Shown piece after piece: positions 24,586-38,783 of a DNA stretch of 64,000 bases. The DNA is from Erinaceus europaeus (taxonomy: Eukaryota > Chordata > Mammalia > Eulipotyphla > Erinaceidae): assembly GCF_950295315.1 (NCBI RefSeq), contig NC_080171.1:94954470-95018469 (forward strand), given 5' to 3'. The translations under genes were made by a program, and so were the position numbers. Each line of letters begins with the position of its first letter. Position 1 is the stretch's first letter. The notes beneath the pieces are model-generated. The model saw only the letters and a program-made list of their open reading frames with translations. It had not been told where the DNA came from and ran no database searches.

Positions 24586-27105
24586 ACTGATATTCAAACA
24601 GATAAAAACAAGCTTCAAATAGAAAAATACAAAGGCTTCCTGTTTATACAGTCACAACTTGTTCTCCCAGTCTATCTTCCCAGTTTGTTAAATCTTTTTC
24701 AACAGTTCTGAAAAAGGCCATTTTTAGGCAAGAATCTCTATATCTATATCTATAAGCCAGAGAGCCCAGATTCCAGCACCGGATATGAGGCCTGGCTTTG
24801 AGCTCAACACATCTAGTGACAGTGAGGCTGAGGTCTTGGCTAGTGTTCAGGTCCTCCTTACAGCTCTACCACACACTAGCCCTAAGGCCTGTGGACCCAG
24901 CAGGCCCCAGTTCTGCACTACCCAGGTTCTAATTCACAGCATAGTATATAGGAAGGGGCTCTGACACTGAACCAAGCAAACACACTTTTTTCCGTTTCTG
25001 AGTAGCAGTCCTAAAAAATGCCTAACTTTGGGGGGGGAGGACCTATACTTAGCACTACATGAAGTTTTTCTTCTGTCAAAAAATAAATAAACAAGCCAAA
25101 CTTGTTGTGCCTTTTCATCTGCAAAACAGGGATAATACAACCTCCAACAAAACTGCTTGAGACTAAGTAAGAATATTCAGTCCCTGGTGCAATGTCAACG
25201 TTGTCATCTATCCTCACTCTCTTTTTCTTCCATTCCTGACTTCTTCAATCTGCTGCCTACAACTTCAAGTGAGCTAAGCTGAAGGTTACTGTCAATTTAA
25301 TTACTTGAGACATCTAGTCAACATTAGAAAGCAGAGCTCATTCAGTCAAACCATACAAAAAGATCCAAGGTCAGCAAGACTTAAAGAGCAGCCAGGTCCT
25401 AGGTAGTGCTAAGGGAACATCCTCAAGGAAGTCAGGTTGATCTTATTACAACCCTGAAGACCACGGGGAGGGTGGTGTGTGTGTCTCTGGACCATACATT
25501 GCCGATTAGGATAAACTAACCAGGCACGCTTCAGCTGCCTGGGCAGATGGAGGCAGTCTCCACACTACCCACCAGCAGAAGCAGCATGGTGTTTTATAGC
25601 AATGGCTGAGTTCTGCCAAGAAAAGTCAAAACCAGCTTTAAGGACCAGTGACTAAGATATTAACAATTGATTGGTTATGATTAAAAAAAAAAAAAAGTCC
25701 TCCCTCAACCTTGGCTCAGCGAGGCGATGACTCCACCAGTCACACTGAAGAATGGGCTGTCTTCTGTCAGCACACTACATAAGTAATGCTTACATTTAAG
25801 AAAATTTCTCAACTATACTGCAAATCGATATTATCAGCCTTTGAAGGCAACACCAACTTATTTTATACAAGCCAAAAACATTACAGAGTCAATCTGTATT
25901 GCCCAATTCATTTGCTATAAACAGACAGAGAGGCACCTGCAACCTTTCTCCTGAGACTCTCAAAGTCTAGGCAGGAATGGATGGATGGAAGATATAAATA
26001 CCCTTTATTCCATTCAAAGATGTACATTTCATCATTTATTATTATTGCTAAAAAGCAACTTTCCTAACTATACTTAAATACACAAATGGACAGATTTAGA
26101 TAGACAGTCCCCCCTACCCCCAAGACTCACACAAAAAAGGGAGAGCTCATATAGTGATAAGAGGAGGTATTTTTTGCACAGACAAGCTGCAGGACTTCTA
26201 TTCAGAAAAGCATCTAAGTAAGTAGCCTTATAATCACCCCGCCTCATCTTTTTCTTTTCTGTAATTTATAATAACTTGTTTTCAAACTGCCAAATGCTGT
26301 TGAGCTCTGAAAATGTTGCATTCTAGAGACAGATATTTGTACTTTTTTCTTAATGTAAGAACCCTATAATAAGTAGGTTGATGGTGTAAATTCAAGAAGT
26401 TACACAAACCCTTAAATTTAAAGCAAGTACTGATGAACCCCTGGTAGTAAATTGATGATTAAACATCATAGCAGAAAAATATGCATTTTCATTCAGCATA
26501 GATCTCTGGTCATCTCCCTCTGCTAGCTCTCACTAAGTATTTGCTCTGTGTTTCTTGTCTACCCTCCATGTGTAAGGAGTACCCTCCCCAAGCTTGGGAG
26601 CATCCCAAACCTGTCATCACCAAGGAACCAACACAACTTCTTCTTGAACAGGCTACATACTTCCTTGTCATCTACTTTCCAACAAAGCCTTGTCTCTTAC
26701 ACATACTTCCGTATCACCTTGGCCAACTACGGTCACCAGAGTTGACATTTACTGAGCCACTTACTATGTGCCAGATGCTATTCAAAAACAATTTATGGGT
26801 ATTAATTCATCGAATTCCTAAGCTCTATGGGAATTTGCTAAAGGGAGAGAAATATTTTGCCCAGCTTTCTGCATGGTTTCTAGTTACTATTTCTAGCTAG
26901 GCTGTAATGCTTACATAACATAATTTGCATTATGGTGCTATTTTCAAAACTCTCCAAAGATCACTGTTGCAGGCATCAATGGAAGCTGTACTTTCTACCT
27001 AAAATGATAATGTGGGGAACATATCTTTTCTTACAATTAACTCAGCCCAGATTGGTGACTTGGAACAGTCTTTATGGAAAATGCTCTTAGGAAAGGAACT
27101 TGCTG

Positions 27106-27315
27106 AGGCTGGGTGGTGGTGCACCTGGTTGAGCACATATATTAACAATGCGCAAGGACCCGGGTTTGAGTTCCCAGTTCCCACCTGCAGGGGAAGTTTT
27201 GAGAGTGGTGAAGCAGTGCTGCAGGTGTCTTTCTTTCTCTCTTCCTCTCTATCTCCCTCTACCCTCTCTACTATCTCTATCCAATGAGTAAAGATGATAA
27301 TTTAAAAAAAAAAAA
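27106..27315 (+). mobile_element. Family B SINE
   Basis: GGGTGGTGGTGCACCTGGTT and GACCCGGGTTTGAG with an A tail. In the putative STRBP 3' UTR it is antisense to transcription. Confidence 0.9.
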
Positions 27316-27924
27316 GGAAAGGGTCTCATTCTTATATAAGAAGTGTAGTTCTGTGCTGTGTAAATAACTACTAGAGAAAAGCACCAGCATCAGAGCTCAC
27401 CTTAGTGGTAGATCACTTTTGGATTCTACAGTTTTAATTCATTTACCACCCATCACTCTTTTAGGCCTCCTAGTAACAGTGACAAGCCTATGATCACTAG
27501 GTGATATGCTATCACATGCTTATAGGATATAAGTCTGAACATACATTCTTTTTTGTTTTGAATGATTTTAGACCTCTGGTTTCTGCTAAAGCCTGCAAAG
27601 AGGCTCTGCAAAATGGGAATTACAGGGAGACTGTTCACAAAGCAGGCTGTTCAGAGCTCTCAATGTTTATGAATTCTTAGGAACCTAGATTGTTAGGAAT
27701 CTAATTGCTTGCAGGGTGGGATCTCCTCAGTTCACTGCCTCACTACAAAGATTTTCCTCCACTGTAGCTATTAATGAAACCTAAGAAAAGGGGGAGGGGC
27801 TTATACTAAATGACTGAGTGAATCTAAAGACAAAGTTCTCATTTTCACCAAAAAAAAAAAAGACTGGTATTTAAACCTATTACTTGCTTGTTACTATGCT
27901 ATAAAATTGCTTTAAAAGAACAAG

Positions 27925-28133
27925 GTTGAGCTGAGACACAGCTCAATGGGCAGGGCATGTGCCTTGCATACAGCCCAGGTCCAAGTTCCAGCACCACATG
28001 GGAGTGATGTGACACCAAGGATGCTCTATTGTTGTGGGGTCTCTTCCTTTCTCTATCTGTCTGAAAAGGGCAGGTCAGGAGTAGTAAAATCCTACATGAA
28101 TGAGGCCCAGGCTTCATAAAATAAATAATAAAT
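27925..28133 (+). mobile_element. Family E SINE with TSD
   Basis: CAGCTCAATGGGCAGGGCAT and CAGGTCCAAGTTCCAGCACC, ending in AATAAATAATAAAT. TSD AAAAGAACAAG at 27914-27924 and 28134-28144. Confidence 0.85.
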
Positions 28134-31100
28134 AAAAGAACAAGAGTATTTGCTATTCATTTCATTCAGTTCACTCACTAGAGCAGAGGTTCATGAGTAT
28201 AAACTACAGTTGGTTTCAGGCTCTAAAAACTGCTAGGGAACTAATTTTCAAATGACGTCCATTCCAATAATGTTAGAGGACCCATATTATTAAATAAATT
28301 ATATATAAGCTATTAACTAAGCAAATTATCTTTCAACGCTGTTAATGCATTATTTGTCTCTTACCTAAGATATTTACAGTAGGCCCAAGTCCACAAGTGA
28401 GGGAGACTCCAGATTTATAATGCTTCCACTGGGCAGAGTCTTTGACTTTAATACCCAGAGAAGGCACACAAAATGGACACTCAACTACTGGATCAGGTCT
28501 GGAATGTACTTGGTTCTAGTAAGCTAGACTTCATACAACCTTTAATAGATGCCAAAGCCACAGTAAACACACATACAGATTCTGTATGGAGGGAAAAAAG
28601 TTGTTCCAGCAACCTTCGAAGTTAATAATAAAAGAGAAAACTGCTACTTAGAGACAAAATAATTCATTTTAATCTCTATATATATGTATATATCAAATAC
28701 AGCTTTTGTAAAGACCATCTAACACATATGAAATGTAATATATGGGATACACTAAATGAAGCAAATTCTAACCCTCATATTTTTAATTTACATGAATTCC
28801 ATGACTGTTGCATAAAGTGGGACCTAAATCATTTCGCTGTTTGACCTAGAAACAAAAGATGAACTGTCTATTTGGTCTCTGCAGACTGGGTAGTCTCCAT
28901 TCCAAGTCTTTCCAACATTCTGCAAACAGCTTAACTCAATGAAACTTTTTTTTCCATAGTTACCTTAGTATTTTGGTTTAGTTCATTTTCTATTGCTTTT
29001 TTTTTTTTTTTTTTTAAAGTTTATGGCTTCTTGCTGCTGTTGTATTGGGGCATACAACACAGATCAGAGATTTTCATTTCCCAGAGAAGTTTCTCTCTTT
29101 GAGAAATTGGCACTTTGATCCTCAGCTTGTGTAATAGCTACATAAAAAATGGATCCTTACCAGCACTGTTACCAATCTTTTTACTTATGAAGTCCTAGCA
29201 CTTTGGCCAAGAGTGAGCCCTGACATTAAAATCTTACTGGGTGAACTCTTCCCCACCACTGAACTCTTTTAAATAGGAACATGTGTGTGGTTCACATTTA
29301 CATTACACCGTAAGTTTCTACACACATATGTGCACTTAACTCAGCAGAAATCTCTACTGAGTAAAAAAAATAATTACAAGGGTATTAAAACAAATGTTGA
29401 AAATAATTATTTTACATTTAGGTCATTAAAAAATCTTAAGGTAATCTGATGACATAAGACCTAAGAGATCAAATACATCATATATGATTGTCATATATGC
29501 ATGTTCTGTTCATTGATTTTTAATTATTTTTTTCTTTAATCAGAAAATAAAAGAGCTTACCTTTGTATACTGAGATCACAGCTTACAGTCACTATATCTC
29601 AGCCTATTTTATACAAGTGATATGGCTACGAAGGTCCGAGGAGAACGAGAATAAAGTGAGATAAACGTGCTGAAAACTGCTTAAAAGTATTAACCTGAAA
29701 TACACAGAGGGTCCAACACCAGTTTTAAAAATACATTAACAAGGTATTCCCAGCTCTTCAATTAATAACGGTGACTGACTGATTCATGAATTTCACACAT
29801 TCACCCAAACTTTAAAAAAAGAAGAGAAGCTAAACACTGGCAATATCTATTAGTGGTTTGTTCCCCAGGTTAACAATTTGAGAGACTATGACTTTAGGAC
29901 TCCTTGCCTCACTGCACCATGCACTGCACCTCGTCAGCATGAGGTATGTTGGGAATCTATTGGACCATTAATCTTGCACAAGTAAAGGGGGTGCTCCTGC
30001 AGCCTAAAGAAACACAGGTTGCAGGTCACATCCCTGGCTGGGCACCAGCCCCCATGCAAAGAATATGGCTTCAAGGAGGACCCCATCTCTGAGAAATTAT
30101 AATAGCACTAACTGACGCAGTCAGGAATGCAACTATAGAATTTATGTGCTAAAAAAGTTTAAAAACTATCAGAAGATAGCACAGCTCACACACGAATTCT
30201 AAATTCTACAATGGTCTGTAAACTCCCTGACAAGAGACTATGCTGGGATGGATTAGGAACAGATATTGCTAGATTGTCAAAGGAAAAGTTTTAAAACAGA
30301 CACCGTGGCTTTGAATAAAGTATTGCTCTTCTTTAAAATGCTCAGTCAATGCTTTCCAAAAGAAGGTTATCAGAGTGGTGTATCTGAAAGCTGGAAAGCC
30401 TCAGGGGGTCACACTGCTCTTAAGACCAAGACATAGAAATTGCATTTCAAGCCAGACAACCTGATGGTTCTAGAAGTCAGAGAAGAAACCTTGAGGGCCC
30501 AAGTGAATAATAAATGGTGCGACGCTCAGAGGCTGGCAATAGGGGCTGTCAATGAAAAAACCACCTACAGTAGAGAAAAGAGCAGAGAAGCAAAACTTTA
30601 TGTTAATTTCACAGAATTTGGTGAAGCCAAGAGCTTCATTTATATTTCTTTGCTCTTTTCAGCTAGAAGTGGAATTTTCATTACAAAATGGAGGGGTAGG
30701 AAGGGCAAAGGGTTGGGGGGGAAGGGACACTTAATTCATTACAAAATTTAAACAGTTGAACTTGCATGGTTACCACTTCTAACAAAGGACTCAATATTTT
30801 AAGTAAAGCAGAGAAATGTAAAAGTTTGCAGCAACTGGGCAGGTTTACAACATGGTTAGTAACTTCCAACAAACAACAAAAAAAAAAAAAAAAAAAAGGA
30901 CTTGGTATAAACCATTTGAAATGACTGCCATCATGTTGGAAAACAGCACAGCTCCCTTTTTTTGCCATTATTAAGGGGTTGAGTTATGAAACCGAGTCAG
31001 CTACTTCAAAAGAATTTTCTAAAGAGAAATCTCCAAAGAGATTCCAACATGGAATGCAAATTTGATTAGCAATTTCAAATAACAATACAGCTAAAGCTGT

Positions 31101-32513
31101 CAATTAATAGTATTCCAAAAATGAAGAGGACTTAAATTTAATTACAAACTGGATACTACCAGCCATGCTTTTTCTTCTCAGTGATGGCTTCGTTTCATCC
31201 ATAGGTCAGCAAAACGAATCAATGAAACATAAAAACTCCCAGCTGAAATGGGCCCTCTTGTTTATGTCTAGCCACTAATGCACAGGATGAAAATGAGATA
31301 AATTCACAGCTATTTCTAGCAAGTGATGAAGTTTTATTAAAGTATCACCCACCACTATTAAGGACAAAAGACCAAGCAGCAAAAGTAACAAACCATTATA
31401 TATAGTAAGTATATATCAGAAGTGACATTTGTTTTAAATTGCCCCTTCTATTCTCATTTAGTGATCCCAAAGAAATCTGTTATATCAATTTGCATGTTTT
31501 GTAAAGCCTATCACTGGTAGGCATCATTCAACTAAAAATAAGGAAAGCTAATTTATAACTAATATAGGTGTGGGACCACACTTTCTCCTTCATGGGGGGG
31601 TGGGTACCTTAATGAAACCATTACCTTATAGTAACATCATAGGCTTTCCAAACAAGGTGAGAATGCAAGTGGAAGACTCAGGTCTGCACCCTTTACAGAA
31701 CAGCACAATGTTACTGACTGATCATTTTTCACCAGCTTAATCAGGTATCTTAAAAATAAATGCTGACCCATGGCTGAAACCTGTCACTTTTCACAGCAGC
31801 ACTCAACAAGAACTGGGACAATTGAAGAGCAAGTTTTTATGGGGACCCTGTTGCTGCTTTAGATTCTGATGTAATTGAAGAGAAAAGAAACCCTTCAATG
31901 AATCCCAGAAAAGTCAATAATCTTTTATCTACATGAAAAAAGCCAGGGAGTGAACACAGTATCTTACAGAGTGAAGAAGGCCACAAGAACAAGAGAGGGT
32001 GATTGATCAATTAATTTATTATTTTTTAAAACTTGGAAATTCGTAAACTAAAATAATCACATTCTTCCTTTCCCCATCTCTGGGTGGTGCCATCATTAAT
32101 AAGCAATGCTATGATAACAGAATATACCTTTATCATGGGGATGCCCTTGTACAAGTGGGTACAAAAGGCTTACAGAATATACTGGCTCAAACTAACAATT
32201 GCTTTTGCTTTGTTTTAGCAGTTTGCTTACAAATGAATGGACTTCTAGGGCTTAATTATTAAGTTTCAATTCCTTGAAATTTGATACCAAAACATATCAA
32301 AAATAATAAGCTAAAACAATATCCAAACCCATATTTTATTGGCTTTAATTACACACTTTAATATTTACAAAGTTAAATGAAAAGTATCTATTATATTTAA
32401 AAAAAAATAACTACAGCCCGAATTAAAGTGCCCTGGGGCAAATACATATCAATCAGCTAAGAATCAGTGACTGCATCAGGAACCAGGCAGTACTCTGTGT
32501 TACAACAAAGCAG

Positions 32514-32519
32514 TTTATT
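32514..32519 (-). terminator. Candidate proximal STRBP poly(A) signal AATAAA
   Basis: On the minus strand AATAAA is followed by CTGCTTTGTTGT, a T/G-rich stretch of the kind bound by CstF. It is 350 nt beyond the stop codon. Several other AATAAA hexamers occur further on. Confidence 0.35.
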
Positions 32520-32868
32520 TGTGATCAGTGTTTGAGACTCTATACATCCTTCACAAATTTAATTTTACATAATCTGATACTCCTCTTAAAACTTAAACTT
32601 TAAACTGCTAGACTTGTTTCCTTAGAACAGAAGGGCTGGTATAAGTTATTTTCCAGAAATGAGGTACCGTTTCACAGAACTAGTTTCTTTTTTGTTTTCA
32701 AGTTTTAGAGAACTAAATTTGCATTTGTTAAAATCAAAAAGTAGGAAAGATGTTCTTTACAAATAATTTTGATCAAGTATGTGTTCAAAGAAAGCAGAAT
32801 AAAAAGGTTTTTTTCTCTTCTGTATTTTACTATATTGTTGTTCAATAGTAATTAGCTTCTGTCATTTG

Positions 32869-32945
32869 CTAAAAGAATGAGTAGTGGGGAACAGGATATG
32901 TTGGGAATTTCATAACGGGTAACAGAACCATTCTCTTGGGTAAAC
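32869..32945 (-). CDS. STRBP: STRBP terminal coding exon with stop codon
   Basis: Read on the minus strand, the acceptor TTTCTCTGTAG precedes two bases completing a Gly codon, then [20 protein letters not shown] and YSFF and the TAG stop at 32871-32869. This aromatic C-terminus is that of spermatid perinuclear RNA-binding protein (STRBP/SPNR), a relative of ILF3/NF90 that binds double-stranded RNA and microtubules in male germ cells and is also expressed in brain. The total coding sequence visible (974 nt over eight exons) gives 323 residues, about the last half of the 672-residue human protein. Confidence 0.95.
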
Positions 32946-35537
32946 CTACAGAGAAAAGAAACGGAGAGGACTCCAAATAAGTTTAATAATCCAGTAAAAA
33001 TTTCAGGTAAAAAAATCTTAACAGTAATTCTCATTAACCTTTTCCAGATTAGTCAGTCAACATGTACCATTTGGAAGAGGCCCATAAATATTTCACACAT
33101 CTCCTATTTTGATAATATTTTCCACTCAAAATTAAGATGCTTATATCATAGAATGAATGATATTCAGAAAGTAACTTTACTTGAGTGAGTTGAATCCCAC
33201 AGATCAAAAGCAATGCTGATTCAGATTCTAAAGAGATATTTGAAATCCATAGTGGTCTGAAATTTGGAGTATCATATACTGCAGAAGAAACAGGAATTAA
33301 GATTCCAAGCACAGCTTTCTGTGCAGGCCTCAGCTCCCCAGAAAAACGGAGTTGTTACTAAGTATTTACCTTCTTCAGGGTTATTGCCAATATTGGCATG
33401 GCAAATCTGGAAAGATTAATAGCTTTCTTAATTTTGTAATTAATAAGTTCTTGTGGCCTCACAAACATCTGCATACTCAAGCGTGATTTGAAATCTGCTC
33501 CTATTCCTATGCTAATGTTTAACCTAATGGAGAAATCACAAAGCAGCAACAGCAGGTATTCAAGAGCACCAGATGATCAAAGGGAAATTACCCCACATGC
33601 AACAGCTTTACAAAGGCCAAAAGACATATTTACCTTACAGCCAAAATAAAGCATCATTTTAGTAGGTTGGCATCACAGTAACATTTAAGAACCAAATCTT
33701 TTATGTGAAAAATGGGGGCATCAAGTTTCACCAGCTTTGGAAGTCAGTTATATGGCACAGGGAAGAGAGGAGCCTTCTGAAGTAGGGGCTCAGAGGCCAC
33801 AGGGTGAAAGTATGTTAAAGGAAAGGGAGGAACAAGAGAGAAAAATTAAAAAGATTGAGGAAAAACATGAATGTTGCTTAGAACCTAGTTATAAAAATGT
33901 TTTAAAGGGAAAATTCAAACTCAATAAAAGCTGTCATTGACAGTGTGAGCCATAACCATGTCCAAAAGAAAGACACATCATTAAAGAACCTGTCCTAAGG
34001 GGCAGGCACTTTGGCATTCACATAAGACATGGTAATAAGTGGGTCTAATGAGATAAAATTTTATTTGCATAAATTGACCAGACCTAATTCATAAGAAGAA
34101 TGAAGTGGTCAAAATATCCAGAACTTGGCTGAATGGTACAAAACATAGGGCCAAATCAGAGTTAGAAAGTTTAAATTTAGAATAAACTCTAGGTGAAAGC
34201 ATACTCATGGATGAATCCCCAGTTCCCAGGAAAGGGGAGTATGGGGAACGCTTGATCAAATCTGAGTGTGTCACAGGATACAGTCAGGTAAAGGAAGAAA
34301 CTTCAGATTCTCTGCACTTTGTCATAGAGAAGCAACTTATAAAGTCTGACCCTTGCAACGTCTCCAATTCTTTTCAGAATATAAACTGTCTATCTTAGTG
34401 GGGAAAGTGATCAATTTGTTAACTTACGACTCATTTCTACAGTTAGGAAATCAGATGAAGCTTCAATTTAGCAGTGTTTTAAGGACCTACAATTTTCATT
34501 CAAACAGAAATGAAAAAGCTGATGCATGACAAGAAAAAAGGGCAATGAAGAGACTTGAGGTTCATGTAGAGGATTGATGCCACTAGTAGCAGCAGTATAG
34601 TCACGGTCTTTGCCTTCTGTGGACATGCACGCCCAGCCCGAGACTGCAATGATACACTTGAACTCATGTGTGCACACTTACACTGCTACATTCCTGCACT
34701 CTTTCTTAACACACACCCCCACACACACGCACTGGCGCAGGTACACACGTAAGTCCTCTTCTCTCATACACAAACATCCTGCTAACATGTAGCACCTGAG
34801 TTAGGAAAAAAGTCTAAGAAAGCATATCACTGACTCCAAACCTATTGCCTCCATTGCCACATAAACCTCATTCAAAAGTTATCCAAAGGGCCACTGAGGT
34901 TTACTTCTGTGTTCGCTTTGCTTTTTTTTTTTTCCTGGGGGTGTGTGTGTGTGTCAGAAGACACATCTAGGACTTTTTTTTTTTCTTTCTAATATGTACT
35001 ACAAATTTTATGCAGTAAACACCTAGGTAATATTACTGGTGATAATCCATGTACCACCTTCTTTATAGGACCCATTTATTCCATATCTAAAGCAAATTTT
35101 ATGGGGGAGGATGATGGCTACAAATTTTAAGTAAACATTTCCTGTTCCTGACTCAATGCACAGTTTCAAACCAGAGACTTAAATGTTGCTATCTAACTGG
35201 GAGGAAGTCTAAGAAATGGATATGGCCCTTCAGTAGCCTTTGAATGGAGTATAAGTTGGCTGTAAGAAGAACTACTTAAAATATTTACTTTCAGTATGGT
35301 CAGAAACAGGCAATTATAACAAGCAGTCCTTCAATCAGGCAAAGCAGAGAAGAGCAACTCCAACCAAACCAAGAACCACAAGGTTGTGGCATTTTCAAAG
35401 GGAATTTAAGTTGGGTCACTAGAATAAAGAGGTCTGAGATCCTTCAAGTCATTTACAGAAACCCTAGATAGAAACTGTGCTTTGTACTGTTGTGAGAGAA
35501 TGGCTAACAAGAGAAATTAGTAAGATGTTGTACATAC
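32946..35537 (-). other. STRBP intron
   Basis: 2.6 kb of mostly single-copy AT-rich DNA with no clear SINE. It holds short CA tracts near 34710. No additional exon recognised. Confidence 0.5.
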
Positions 35538-35582
35538 CATAGGCAGGGGCAGCTGTGCTGTAACCATAAGGGGTTCCATAGC
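35538..35582 (-). CDS. STRBP: STRBP small coding exon (45 bp)
   Basis: Minus-strand exon: acceptor TTTGCATTAG, then GC completing a Gly codon, then YGTPYGYSTAAPAY and the first base of the next Gly; donor GTATGT. It encodes the Tyr/Gly-rich tail between the RG-rich segment and the aromatic end. It is flanked by introns of 2.6 and 3.8 kb and would be missed by open-frame searches. Confidence 0.93.
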
Positions 35583-36499
35583 CTAATGCAAAGAAGAAAG
35601 CAGATCAGTACAGGGCAAAGGAAAATGGGCATTGGTTCAGCTCACAGGCCCGGAGGACTTTTACATGCTAGAGGAATGAGAGTCAATCTAACCCTGCTTA
35701 GAACAGAAGCTTTCTACCATGGCCTACAAGACTCTCCAAACCTACTAGAATATCCCGTTTCTGACTGTGCTTTACCACACTACATTGTTACAGACTGGTT
35801 TGTTGATTGTGCTCCCTGCTAAAATGGCAGAGATCACTGTGCATCACTCAAACCAGACAGAATGTCTGGCATATAGAGCCATTCCCTACATAAGGTTTGT
35901 TGAATAAAAGTATACCTAGAACCACTCTAATTACTAAATTTCAGTATTAGAAACAGAACTTTCTAGATCTCTTTCAGCAAGCAGTAACAGAACCCCTACT
36001 ATCATTAAGAAGGGCACATAGGTCATGTTGTGACCTCAAAGACAAGGTTCACATCTACTTGATATCTGAATTCCAGCCCTACTACAGGGTCTCCTAATTA
36101 ATGTTTGTGAAAATGGCATTACCACTGATATCTATGTTAAAGGCTCATGTTGTCACAAAGACAAAAATCAAGTACAAAGAACACACACCGTCTCTCCTGG
36201 GCTATTACTTTGCAAAAATGCTCACTTGTCCTGTCATGCCTACCGCTATCCCTATAACCCATTCCTCACGTTTTACAGAATGATGCCCATAAGTAAATTT
36301 TGATAGTCCATACTCTCAGAGATGGAGAAATAATAGAAGATAACCAGAGGGCTCTGAACTCCGTTAGGACCCTGAGAGAGAACAGGAAAAGAGGAAGGAC
36401 ATTTGGAAATAGTAATAGGTGTGGGTGTGACTTGGAAGGTAAGACAGGACAGGACCATAGTGCGTGTGCGTGTGCAAATATATACATATAAATATAGAC
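35583..36499 (-). other. STRBP intron, left part
   Basis: Single-copy; no exon-like segment. Confidence 0.5.
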
Positions 36500-36668
36500 A
36501 GACAGTTATAGAAACAATGGTCAACCCATATCTGCAAACTTGGGAGAACTACTGTAGCTTCCAATGGAGGGAATGAGGACACAGAATTCTGGTGGTGGGA
36601 ATGGTACAGAATTATACCTTGTTATTTTGTAAATCAATATTGTCACTAATAAAATTTAATAATAAATA
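36500..36668 (+). mobile_element. LINE 3' end, type X
   Basis: Contains CAGTTATAGAAACAATGGTC, then CAGAATTCTGGTGGTGGGAA and an AATAAA-rich end. Confidence 0.6.
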
Positions 36669-37804
36669 AAGTTTTATTCTGTCACTTTTCTCCTTGAAAT
36701 TCTTCATGACTTCCCACTGCTCACAGGATTCCAAGACAAAAGTCCAAACTATAGCTTCCAGGGCAGGGAATGATCGCAGCTTTTCTTTAAATCATTTCCT
36801 ATCTACTGTCTCCAATGCTCTCCACACTGCTGACATTTTGGGTTTCTTTAGTTCTTCAAATGAAGCACAATCCATACCACCAGCACCACATGGTCTCACA
36901 TGCTGTTCCCCATGTGTAACACTCTTGTGCTTAGTCTTCTTTAACTCCTAACTCATTCTTCAAAGCTCATTTCAATTTCAGAGAAGCACTTAAAGACCCA
37001 AAAGACTAGCTCAGTATTTCTTTGCTTTCTGTTGTTATGACTGACCGGATTTCTTTGTTGCATCCTCTCACAGCAACATGTCATTCTTTCATTATAATTT
37101 TCTCATGTAATTGTGATTACCTGACTAATACATCTCACCTTTAGGCCCTAAGTTGCATGAAAGTAAAATCTATGTCTGCCACACAATATATGAAAAAGCA
37201 AGTATACTCTTTATAGGACACACCTTCTAGTTGTGACCCTACCAGGATAGATTGCAAAGTCTGTGACCTCTATGAAACTTCCCGAATATTCTATTATAAT
37301 TCTTTCTTAGGAAAAAAAAATATCTAAGCAAACTTTTAAGGAGTGTTACATTATAACTGGGCTAAAACCTAATCCTTCTGACAATTTCACCTTGACCAAC
37401 AAGTGGTTTACTTTTCAAGTTAAAAGTTCCATACTTTCAATATTACAGAGAACTTGTTTTTAATGAGACAGCTGTACATCGATCACCAAAAATGACATAA
37501 GAATTAGACCAGAAGTTTAAGAGAGGGTATCTTTCCCCATTTCTTTTTCAAATCATGTGATAAAATATAAAGAATATAAACTCTGGACTTACAACCATCT
37601 CATCTACATTCAAATCTCTGTTATCTACTATCTTATAATGGATTACTTGCCTTAACTCCCTAAATGTTACTTTCCTCACCTGAAAAATTGAACTATTAAA
37701 TTTGATGTTTAGTAAACACTGAATAAAATAAGCATCATTTTGGTACTTTTTATAAGCTTTTAATGGTTCCCAAACATTTAGTTAAAGAAGTGGCAGTAAT
37801 CCAG
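36669..37804 (-). other. STRBP intron, single-copy stretch
   Basis: AT-rich with no repeat recognised. Confidence 0.5.
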
Positions 37805-37960
37805 GCTAGGAGATAGCTCAGTAGGTAAAAAATATATACCTTAATCATTCAGGAGGTCCTGGGTCCAATTTCTAACACCCCATGGACAACATCAAAGAGA
37901 ACTCCATTAATGGGGAAGCTGTCTTTTGATGTCTCTCTCTACATACTGCTAGTTCTCACA
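37805..37960 (+). mobile_element. Family E SINE
   Basis: GGAGATAGCTCAGTAGGTAA and GGTCCTGGGTCCAATTTC; diverged. Confidence 0.65.
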
Positions 37961-38204
37961 GTGACCTACATATTTATTAGCATGGTATTACAGTCAGCTC
38001 TCCGATGAGTTGGTGTAAGGGTGATATATGTTTTGTTCATGGAAAATGGCAGCACAGTTTATCTCATTTCTGTAGTCAGTTGATGTACACTATACTAATA
38101 TATACATACATATATACATATATATCCTTTATTGTGTACCTCACAGTACATATCCTGGATTTTTTATTATAGTGCAATATACAGCACACTACTGAATAAA
38201 CTTT

Positions 38205-38472
38205 TAAAAAATATTTATTCCCTTTTGTTGCCCTTGTTATTTTATTGTTGTAGTTATTATTGTTGCGGTCATTGGGTAGCCCAGAGAGAAATGGAGAGAG
38301 GAGGGGAAGACAGAGAGGGGGAGAGAAAGATAGACAGCTGCAGACCTGCTTCACCACTTGTGAAGCGACTCCCCTGCAGGTGGGGAGCCGGGGGCTTGAA
38401 CCGGGATCTTATACTGGTCTTTGCGCTTTGAGCCACTTGCGCTTAACCCGCTGCGCTACCACCCGACTCCCC
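38205..38472 (-). mobile_element. Family A SINE
   Basis: Complete reversed copy ending CACCCGACTCCCC. Confidence 0.92.
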
Positions 38473-38783
38473 GAATATACATTTTTAAATGTCATAATGA
38501 TGCAAGTGTGACATTAAACTATCTAGAGATGGTTGAGAAACTCTCTGCCAGTACGGTATGTTATGTCTGAAATAAGGGTAAGAGGCATGTCCCTGTTTAT
38601 CAACTAGCTTTTAGGAACAGAATCCAGTGACTCAGTGAGGAATACCTGTATAGAGTTAAAAAAAAAAAAAAAGCTAGGCTGGGGAATTTACATGGCAGTA
38701 TCATGTATACAAGGCCTTTGGTTTATTTCTCAACACTACATTAAAAAGAAATGTCAATAATGCTAGAATTCACCATAAAAACC

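Larger units (their letters stand above)
24565..32868 (-). other. STRBP: STRBP 3' untranslated region and downstream sequence (extent uncertain)
   Basis: Downstream of the STRBP stop lies 8.3 kb of mostly single-copy AT-rich sequence with only two clear SINEs (27106-27315 and 27925-28133), a far lower density than in the introns. A minus-strand AATAAA at 32514-32519 is followed by T/G-rich sequence and would give a 3' UTR of about 350 nt. A distal AATAAA at 24580-24585 would give about 8.3 kb. Minus-strand TGTAAATA motifs, which fit the Pumilio element, are at 32362-32369 and 28371-28378. The distal end is an inference from low repeat content. Confidence 0.4.
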
